NCBI GenBank assembly: GCA_027069385.1 | Contig: JALXER010000049.1 | Location: 1-8,393, forward strand | Source of the DNA: Paracoccaceae bacterium | GTDB taxonomy: Bacteria > Pseudomonadota > Alphaproteobacteria > Rhodobacterales > Rhodobacteraceae | Length of the DNA: 8,393 nucleotides | Direction of reading: 5' to 3' | In this document: piece after piece, positions 1 through 4,683 of the stretch | How the letters are laid out: each line of letters starts with the position of its first letter | How positions within the stretch are numbered: position 1 is the stretch's first letter | The notes under the pieces: model-generated | The model's input: the letters and a program-made list of their open reading frames with translations, nothing else | What the model was told of the DNA's origin: nothing | Databases searched by the model: none | Translations under genes and position numbers: made by a program

Positions 1-19
1 CGCGCCGAATCCGAGTAAA

Positions 20-44
20 CCCGCCTCAGCCAAAAGGAGGCGGG
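20..44. promoter_or_regulatory. Inverted repeat overlapping the 5' end of tRNA-Gly
   Basis: A perfect 8-bp inverted repeat is seen: CCCGCCTC (20-27) and GAGGCGGG (37-44), with a 9-nt loop. Its right arm takes in the first five bases of the mature tRNA (40-44), so in the + strand precursor it would compete with the acceptor stem across the RNase P cut between 39 and 40. Read on the - strand, the hairpin is followed by TTTAC, so it could instead be a modest terminator for leftward transcription from the gene at 144-734. Which role applies cannot be decided from the sequence. Confidence 0.5.
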
Positions 45-114
45 CGTAGCTCAGTGGTAGAGCACTTCGTTGCCAACGAAGATGTCGTGAGTTCGAATCT
101 CATCGCCCGCTCCA
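40..114 (+). tRNA. tRNA-Gly (anticodon GCC)
   Basis: The full cloverleaf is visible. The acceptor stem is GCGGGCG (40-46) paired with CGCCCGC (104-110). The D arm starts at GCTC (49-52) with the usual AGTGGTA loop. The anticodon stem CTTCG/CGAAG encloses the loop TTGCCAA with anticodon GCC at 72-74. The T arm is GTGAG-TTCGAAT-CTCAT. The discriminator T111 is followed by an encoded CCA (112-114). GCC reads GGC and GGU glycine codons, which are abundant in the neighbouring genes. It converges on the - strand gene ending at 144 with only 29 bp between them, and no clear terminator is seen in that gap. Confidence 0.97.
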
Positions 115-143
115 ATTTCCCCGATCCTGACAGAATAGCAGCC

Positions 144-734
144 CTAATCCGCCGCCAGCGTTTCGGTCTGTTCCTTGATTTTCTCGAAGGTTTCTTCCAG
201 CTCTTCCATCTTGTCCAGATCGGCCTTTTTGTCCTTCAGGTCGCTCATGAATTTGCGAACCTCTTTCTTTAGGTCACGCGCGGCGGTCTTGTCTTCGGCC
301 CCGAGCGCCTTTTTAATGTCCGACGAGATTCGCTTGAATTCCTTGGCCAGATCCTTGCGCTTTTTCTCGATCTCTTTCTTGTCCTCGCCCCCGTCCGAGG
401 GTTCTTTGATGTTCACCTTGAACGGCACGCCGCGTTCGGAAAAGAATTTTTTGGCCAGTTTGGGCAAGGTGCCGGGAATTTTGTCGTTTTCCGGTTCCAG
501 TTCAAGGGTGCGCCCGTTCAGGTTCATCACCCCCCACGCCCCCTTGGCCGTTCCGCCGTTTTTCTTGGCGGCTTTTAGCAGGATGTTGGGTGATTTTTTG
601 ATATGCGCCTCGACGACAATGCCGTCTTTGGCGATCAGCATGGCAAAATTGTGTTGCTTTTTCTTGACCTTGGCAAACAGGGATTTCAGCTTTTCGCCTT
701 CGGATTTCAGTTCTTCCTTGCTTTTGGCAGCCAT
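144..734 (-). CDS. Hypothetical charged protein with C-terminal coiled coil
   Basis: A 196-residue protein that I do not recognise. The start ATG at 734 is chosen because a GAGGG ribosome site lies about 8 nt upstream and the frame upstream of it (to 884) is unlike the rest of the protein; the coding sequence ends with TAG at 144-146. No signal peptide or membrane segment is seen, so it is probably cytoplasmic. Residues 1-28 are Lys/Glu-rich and helical looking. Residues about 29-112 look like a small globular domain with beta-type stretches (NFAMLIAKDGIVVEAHI; GAWGVMNLNGRTLELEPE; ending VPFKVNIKEP). Residues about 116-192 are almost entirely Lys, Glu, Asp and Leu with heptad-like spacing, a likely coiled coil. 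It is convergent with the tRNA and divergent from pntA, sharing a 247-bp upstream region with palindromes. The function is unknown; the coiled coil suggests oligomerisation or partner binding (inference). Confidence 0.85.
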   Translation of the reverse strand: MAAKSKEELKSEGEKLKSLFAKVKKKQHNFAMLIAKDGIVVEAHIKKSPNILLKAAKKNGGTAKGAWGVMNLNGRTLELEPENDKIPGTLPKLAKKFFSERGVPFKVNIKEPSDGGEDKKEIEKKRKDLAKEFKRISSDIKKALGAEDKTAARDLKKEVRKFMSDLKDKKADLDKMEELEETFEKIKEQTETLAAD

Positions 735-818
735 GAATATGCCCTCACTTTCAAATTGATCATCTTTGTATATTGCGACGCTAACAGAAAAAATGTCGCT
801 TGCGGGAAATAATATGGG

Positions 819-845
819 ATTCAGGTGGGGAGGTCTGGCCTGAAT
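819..845. promoter_or_regulatory. Inverted repeat ATTCAGG-N13-CCTGAAT
   Basis: A perfect 7-bp inverted repeat with a 13-nt spacer (826-838) lies in the divergent region between the charged-protein gene and pntA. The spacer itself is not symmetric. It could be a weak operator or RNA hairpin, but a 7-bp match at some spacing is not very unlikely by chance in a region this size, so support is low on its own. It counts mainly because two tighter palindromes lie next to it. Confidence 0.25.
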
Positions 846-853
846 TTCAATAG

Positions 854-876
854 ATTTGCGCCTGCCAGACGCAAAT
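854..876. promoter_or_regulatory. 23-bp near-perfect palindrome, candidate operator 1
   Basis: The arms are ATTTGCGCCTG (854-864) and CAGACGCAAAT (866-876) around a single central C (865). Ten of eleven base pairs are symmetric; the only mismatch is 861/869. The form (long arms, one-base centre, no T-run on either side) fits the binding site of a dimeric helix-turn-helix regulator better than a terminator. It lies 120 bp upstream of the - strand start at 734 and 106 bp upstream of pntA, so it could control either. The regulator family is not identifiable from the sequence. Confidence 0.5.
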
Positions 877-907
877 TGCCGCATTTCTCAATAAATCGGG
901 CCGGTTT

Positions 908-930
908 CCGATTGGAAACTTTTCAATCGG
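908..930. promoter_or_regulatory. 23-bp near-perfect palindrome, candidate operator 2 upstream of pntA
   Basis: The arms are CCGATTGGAAA (908-918) and TTTTCAATCGG (920-930) around a central C (919). Ten of eleven pairs are symmetric; the mismatch is 915/923, which would be a G-U pair in RNA. It ends 51 bp before the pntA start codon, a position typical of an operator in or next to a promoter. As RNA it would also form a hairpin, but no T-run follows. Its half-sites differ in sequence from those of operator 1, so if both are real they should bind different regulators. No convincing -35/-10 pair could be assigned around it. Confidence 0.5.
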
Positions 931-981
931 GGAAATTCGGGATAGAGCTAGGCCATACAGAACCGAATTCTGGAGAGAAAC

Positions 982-2541
982 ATGAAAATAGGTGCGCCTA
1001 AAGAGGTATTTGCCGGAGAGGATCGCGTGGCGATGACTCCGGCCAGCGCGGCTGCGTTACAAAAGCTGGGCTATGAATGTGTGATCCAAAGCGGGGCAGG
1101 GGCTGCGGCCCGGTTCCCGGATGCAGAGTATGAAAAAGCCGGGGTCGAGGTGGTGAAAACTGCCGCGGCGCTGTGGAAAGCGGCGGATATCATTATCAAG
1201 GTCCGCGCCCCCGAAGAGGCCGAGGTCAAGCGGTTTCGCAAGGGCCAGACGCTGATTTCGTTCATCTGGCCAGCCCAGAACGAAGCCCTGCTGGATGCGC
1301 TGAAAGCCAAGGGTGTGACGACGATTGCGATGGACATGGTGCCGCGCATCAGCCGTGCGCAGAAAATGGATGCGTTGTCGAGCATGGCCAATATCGGCGG
1401 CTATCGCGCCGTGGTCGAGGCGGCCAACAACTTTGGCCGGTTCTTTACCGGTCAGATTACCGCCGCGGGCAAGGTGCCGCCGGCCAAGGTGCTGGTCATC
1501 GGGGCCGGTGTGGCCGGTCTGGCCGCCATCGGTGCGGCGCAAAGCATGGGTGCGATTGTGCGCGCCTTTGACGTGCGCCCCGAAGTGGCCGAGCAGATCG
1601 AAAGCATGGGGGCCGAGTTCTTGTTCCTCGATTTCACCGAGGACGGATCGGGCGGGGGCGGCTATGCGGCCGTGTCCAGCCCCGAGTTCCGCGAAAAACA
1701 GCTGGAGCTGTTCCGCGAACAGGCGCCGGATGTGGATATCGTTATCACCACCGCGCTGATCCCGGGCCGCGATGCGCCCAAATTGTGGCTGGAAGATATG
1801 GTTGCGGCCATGAAGCCCGGCTCGGTTATCGTGGACCTTGCGGCCGAGAAGGGCGGCAATTGCGACCTGACGGTGCCCGACGAAAAAATCGTGACAGATA
1901 ACGAGGTTACGGTAATCGGTTATACCGATTTCCCCAGCCGCATGGCGACGCAATCCTCGACCCTGTATGCCAATAACATCCGTCATATGATTGATGACCT
2001 GACCCCCGAAAAAGACGGGGTGCCGGTGCAGGATATGGAGGATGACGTGATCCGCGGGGCTACGGTCACCAATGCGGGCGAAATCACCTTTCCGCCGCCG
2101 CCCCTCAAGGTGCAGGCCATTGCCAAGCCGCCCGCCAAAGCGCCGGAAAAATCGCCCGAGCAGATCAAGGCCGATGAACTGGCGCTGATGCGCGAGGCCG
2201 GTGCCAAGCAAACCAAGATGCTGATTGCGGGCGGGGTTGCCATGGCCTTGCTGGGCATGTTCGCGCCGGCCAGCTTTATGCAGCACTTTATCGTGTTTGT
2301 GCTGGCGGTGTTTATCGGGTTTCAGGTGATCTGGAATGTCAGCCACGCGCTGCACACGCCATTGATGGCCGTCACCAACGCGATTTCCGGCATTATCATC
2401 ATCGGGGCGCTGTTGCAGGTGTCCACCGGTGGCTGGTTTGTCGGGCTGCTGGCCGGAATTTCGATCATGATTGCCACGGTGAATATCGTTGGCGGGTTTA
2501 TGGTAACACGGCGTATGCTCGCCATGTTCCAGAAAAGCTAA
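982..2541 (+). CDS. pntA: NAD(P) transhydrogenase subunit alpha
   Basis: A 519-residue alpha subunit of the inner-membrane, proton-translocating Re/Si-specific NAD(P)+ transhydrogenase, which passes hydride from NADH to NADP+ driven by the proton gradient. Domain I (about 1-370) binds NAD(H). Visible marks are the N-terminal ERVAMTP-like signature at EDRVAMTP (13-20), the stretch DALSSMANIGGYRAVVEA from residue 130, and the Rossmann loop GAGVAG at 174-179. A Pro/Lys-rich linker (about 370-412, starting FPPPP) leads to four hydrophobic segments (about 413-428, 433-451, 463-479, 484-508), including WNVSHALHTPLM, as in E. coli PntA. Its length is close to the 510 residues of E. coli PntA, so this is the fused form, not the split PntAA/PntAB of Rhodospirillum rubrum. 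The ATG at 982 follows a TGGAGAG ribosome site. pntB starts 15 bp downstream, so the two are one operon. Confidence 0.97.
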   Translation: MKIGAPKEVFAGEDRVAMTPASAAALQKLGYECVIQSGAGAAARFPDAEYEKAGVEVVKTAAALWKAADIIIKVRAPEEAEVKRFRKGQTLISFIWPAQNEALLDALKAKGVTTIAMDMVPRISRAQKMDALSSMANIGGYRAVVEAANNFGRFFTGQITAAGKVPPAKVLVIGAGVAGLAAIGAAQSMGAIVRAFDVRPEVAEQIESMGAEFLFLDFTEDGSGGGGYAAVSSPEFREKQLELFREQAPDVDIVITTALIPGRDAPKLWLEDMVAAMKPGSVIVDLAAEKGGNCDLTVPDEKIVTDNEVTVIGYTDFPSRMATQSSTLYANNIRHMIDDLTPEKDGVPVQDMEDDVIRGATVTNAGEITFPPPPLKVQAIAKPPAKAPEKSPEQIKADELALMREAGAKQTKMLIAGGVAMALLGMFAPASFMQHFIVFVLAVFIGFQVIWNVSHALHTPLMAVTNAISGIIIIGALLQVSTGGWFVGLLAGISIMIATVNIVGGFMVTRRMLAMFQKS

Positions 2542-2556
2542 GGGAGGGCCGGGAAC

Positions 2557-4020
2557 ATGAGTTTTGGTCTCGTACAAGCGGCATATGTAACCGCATCCGT
2601 TCTGTTTATCCTTGCCCTTGGTGGCCTGTCCAATCAGGAAAAAGCCAAGCGCGCAATCTGGTTTGGTATCATTGGTATGGGCATTGCCGTGGCCGCCACA
2701 GTGCTTGGCCCGCAGGTGCATGCCTATTGGCTGCTGATCTTTATGGTTGCCATTGGTGCCGTCGGGGGCACCATACTGGCCAAGCGGGTTGAAATGACCG
2801 GCATGCCCGAGCTGGTGGCGATGCTGCACAGTTTTGTCGGCCTTGCGGCGGTGTTTATCGGTATCAACTCCGAAATCAGCCCCTCCGAAGAAATGCTCGG
2901 CATGATCATGGCCGTTGACATGATGGCCGATAACCCCGAAGCCGCGGGCATGCTCGGGGCGGAATTGCAGGGGCAGATGGGAGAATTCGGCGCGCTGGTC
3001 GCCATCCATCAGGTCGAAATTTTCCTGGGCGTGTTTATCGGTGCGATCACCTTTACCGGTTCGATTGTGGCCTGGGGCAAGCTGTCGGGCAAGATCGACG
3101 GCAAGGCGCTGATCCTGCCGATGCGCCACACCTGGAATATCATCGGGGTGGCGGCTTCGTTTATCCTGCTAATCCTGTTCATGTACGGGGCAGGCATGTG
3201 GGCGCTGATCCCGATGCTGCTGATTGCCTTTGCCATCGGTGCGCATCTGGTGCTGGCCATTGGCGGCGCGGATATGCCGGTGGTGGTGTCGATGCTGAAC
3301 TCCTATTCCGGCTGGGCAGCGGCGGCGACGGGCTTTATGCTCGGCAATGACCTGCTGATCGTGGTCGGCGCGCTGGTTGGCTCCTCGGGGGCGATCCTGA
3401 GCTACATCATGTGCGTGGCGATGAACCGGCAGTTTCTGGCGGTTATTCTGGGCGGCTTTGGCGGCCCGTCCGGCCCCGCTATGGAGATCGAAGGCGAGCA
3501 GGTGGCGATTGACGCCGACGGCGTAGCGGCCGCGCTGGAGGAAGCCGACAGCGTGATCATCGTGCCGGGCTATGGCATGGCGGTGGCGCAGGCGCAACAA
3601 AGCGTCAGCGAACTGACCCGCCGCCTGCGGGCCAAGGGCAAGGATGTCCGCTTTGGCATTCACCCCGTGGCGGGGCGCTTGCCGGGCCACATGAACGTGC
3701 TGCTGGCCGAGGCCAAGGTGCCCTATGACTATGTGCTGGAAATGGACGAGATCAACGACGATTTCCCCACCACCGACGTGGTGATCGTGATCGGCTCCAA
3801 CGACATCGTCAACCCCGCCGCACAAGAAGACCCGAACAGCCCGATTGCAGGTATGCCGGTGCTTGAGGTCTGGAAAGCCAAGCAGGTGTTTGTAAGCAAA
3901 CGCGGCCAAGGCACCGGCTATTCCGGCATCGAAAACCCGCTGTTTTACAAGGAAAACACACGGATGTTCTATGGCGATGCCAAGGCCAGCGTCGATGCGC
4001 TTTTGCAGCGGATAAGTTAA
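2557..4020 (+). CDS. pntB: NAD(P) transhydrogenase subunit beta
   Basis: A 487-residue beta subunit that forms the rest of the membrane proton channel (domain II, about 1-290, several hydrophobic segments) and the NADP(H)-binding domain III (about 325-487). Family marks are KRVEMTGMPELVAMLHSFVGLAA in the membrane part, GGADMPVVVSMLNSYSGWAAAA (from about 236), the GYG loop of VPGYGMAVAQAQ (338-340), HPVAGRLPGHMNVLLAEAK (369-387), EMDEINDDF, and the GSNDIVNPAAQ loop (413-423) that contacts NADP. The ATG at 2557 follows AGGGAGGG in the 15-bp gap after pntA. It is longer than E. coli PntB (462) mostly because of about 30 extra residues in one loop (about 106-137, rich in Met, Glu and Ala) between two membrane helices; all recognised catalytic and binding segments are intact. 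An intrinsic terminator follows directly. Confidence 0.97.
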   Translation: MSFGLVQAAYVTASVLFILALGGLSNQEKAKRAIWFGIIGMGIAVAATVLGPQVHAYWLLIFMVAIGAVGGTILAKRVEMTGMPELVAMLHSFVGLAAVFIGINSEISPSEEMLGMIMAVDMMADNPEAAGMLGAELQGQMGEFGALVAIHQVEIFLGVFIGAITFTGSIVAWGKLSGKIDGKALILPMRHTWNIIGVAASFILLILFMYGAGMWALIPMLLIAFAIGAHLVLAIGGADMPVVVSMLNSYSGWAAAATGFMLGNDLLIVVGALVGSSGAILSYIMCVAMNRQFLAVILGGFGGPSGPAMEIEGEQVAIDADGVAAALEEADSVIIVPGYGMAVAQAQQSVSELTRRLRAKGKDVRFGIHPVAGRLPGHMNVLLAEAKVPYDYVLEMDEINDDFPTTDVVIVIGSNDIVNPAAQEDPNSPIAGMPVLEVWKAKQVFVSKRGQGTGYSGIENPLFYKENTRMFYGDAKASVDALLQRIS

Positions 4021-4023
4021 GGG

Positions 4024-4050
4024 AAAGGCCCGCAGTTGCGGGCCTTTTTT
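4024..4050 (+). terminator. Rho-independent terminator of pntAB
   Basis: The stem AAAGGCCCGC (4024-4033) and GCGGGCCTTT (4038-4047) pairs perfectly around the loop AGTT, and the T-run reaches 4050. It begins 3 nt after the pntB stop codon. Read leftward, the same hairpin is followed by TTT only, so it may also weakly terminate the VOC gene, whose stop codon (4050-4052) touches it: a shared element between convergent genes. Confidence 0.95.
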
Positions 4051-4454
4051 CATGGCGTCGTAAACACCACGCCTTCCGCCGAGCGTTCGGCGGGGCCGTG
4101 GAAGACGGCTTCGATGTTGTTTCCGTCGGGGTCGCGCGCATAGGCGGCGTAGTAGCCCGGGTGGTAGTGTCGCTCACCCGGGGCACCATTATCGGTGCCG
4201 CCATTGGCCAGCGCGGCCTGATAAAAGGCCTCTACCTGCGCTTGGTCGCTGGCTTGAAAGGCCAGATGGATAGAGCTGAAATCCTTCTGCGCCTGTGACA
4301 CAAAAAGCTCGTCGGCAATGAAAAAATGCTCGGTGCTCATGGAAAGGGTTTTGCCCAAGGGCTGCAACACCGCCTCGTAAAATGCTTTGCTTTTGGCCAG
4401 ATCGCACACCTGAAGGTGGATGTGGTCGACCAGCCGCCCTTTATGAAATTCCAT
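4050..4454 (-). CDS. VOC family (glyoxalase/dioxygenase-fold) protein
   Basis: A 134-residue, probably cytoplasmic single-domain protein of the vicinal oxygen chelate superfamily. Two beta-alpha-beta-beta-beta modules are visible: the first starts DHIHLQVCDLAKSKAFYEAVLQPLG (from residue 10), the second starts SSIHLAFQASD (60-70) with the helix QVEAFYQAALANGG, and ends in ARDPDGNNIEAVFH (106-119). Likely metal or active-site residues are H11 (or H13), H63 and E115, the usual VOC positions. Such small proteins include glyoxalases, lyases and resistance-type binding proteins; the substrate cannot be told from the sequence. The ATG at 4454 is chosen because a GGAGGGT ribosome site lies 7 nt upstream; the frame is open to 4541, but that part runs over the promoter and lacks VOC features. 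It is convergent with pntB with a 29-bp gap and divergent from the first RTX gene. Confidence 0.9.
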   Translation of the reverse strand: MEFHKGRLVDHIHLQVCDLAKSKAFYEAVLQPLGKTLSMSTEHFFIADELFVSQAQKDFSSIHLAFQASDQAQVEAFYQAALANGGTDNGAPGERHYHPGYYAAYARDPDGNNIEAVFHGPAERSAEGVVFTTP

Positions 4455-4488
4455 ATTGAAACCCTCCGGTTCTGGTTTGCGTTGAATG

Positions 4489-4518
4489 AATATAACATGG
4501 TTTTCGCATTTAAACCAA
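4489..4518 (-). promoter_or_regulatory. Candidate sigma70-type promoter of the VOC gene
   Basis: On the - strand, TTGGTT (+ strand 4513-4518) lies 18 bp from TATATT (+ strand 4489-4494), five of six matches to TATAAT. Transcription would start near 4482 and give a leader of about 28 nt containing the GGAGGGT ribosome site. The -35 hexamer overlaps an 8-bp perfect palindrome CCAATTGG (4515-4522). This is pattern matching only. Confidence 0.4.
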
Positions 4519-4528
4519 TTGGGCAACG

Positions 4529-4550
4529 AAAAGGCCCGCAAAGATGCGGG
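4529..4550 (-). terminator. Weak terminator-like hairpin upstream of the VOC promoter
   Basis: Read on the - strand, CCCGCA-TCTT-TGCGGG (4550-4535) is followed by CCTTTT (4534-4529), a short intrinsic-terminator shape. It lies just upstream of the candidate VOC promoter and shares the 11-mer AAAGGCCCGCA with the pntAB terminator (4024-4034 and 4530-4540). It could shield the VOC gene from leftward transcription, or end a short leftward transcript from the RTX upstream region. No such gene is seen, so the role is open. Confidence 0.35.
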
Positions 4551-4587
4551 GTTTGCTATTTCATATGCAGCGGGGTTTTGAACTTGT

Positions 4588-4604
4588 GCTGATAGAGCAT
4601 CAGC
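4588..4604. promoter_or_regulatory. Inverted repeat GCTGAT-N5-ATCAGC upstream of the first RTX gene
   Basis: A perfect 6-bp inverted repeat with a 5-nt centre lies 80 bp upstream of the first RTX start. It fills the gap between a weak -35-like TTGTGC (4584-4589) and a -10-like TAAATT (4606-4611), 16 bp apart, so it is well placed for an operator. Both hexamers are poor matches and the repeat is short. The rest of the 229-bp gap between the VOC gene and the RTX gene is AT-rich with nothing else assignable. Confidence 0.3.
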
Positions 4605-4683
4605 TTAAATTTATATGTGTTAATCACGTTGGTTCTGGATTAGGTTAGGCGTGTAGGTTGAAAGGTAACAGGGGAACGATAAT

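Noticed and set aside
735..884. N-terminal extension of the charged protein by 50 residues
   Set aside because: The extra part differs in composition, covers two of the inverted repeats, and the internal ATG at 734 has a GAGGG ribosome site.
1057..3129. Long open frame on the - strand (690 codons) opposite pntA and pntB
   Set aside because: It runs antisense across both well-recognised pnt genes; its protein is rich in His, Arg, Gly and Gln with no domain, as expected for a shadow frame of GC-biased codons.
3169..4053. Second long - strand frame (294 codons) opposite pntB
   Set aside because: It is antisense to the conserved NADP-binding domain of PntB, with His/Ala/Gly-rich shadow composition and no family features.
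4050..4454. Specific antibiotic-resistance (bleomycin or fosfomycin) call for the VOC gene
   Set aside because: The VOC fold alone does not give a substrate and no resistance-specific motif is visible.
4455..4541. N-terminal extension of the VOC protein by 29 residues
   Set aside because: The extension crosses the candidate promoter and the ribosome site, and VOC domains normally start shortly before the first beta strand found at residue 8.
4631..4659. Three GGTT motifs spaced 12-13 bp before the first RTX gene
   Set aside because: Four-base motifs at this spacing are easily expected by chance and the flanks do not repeat.
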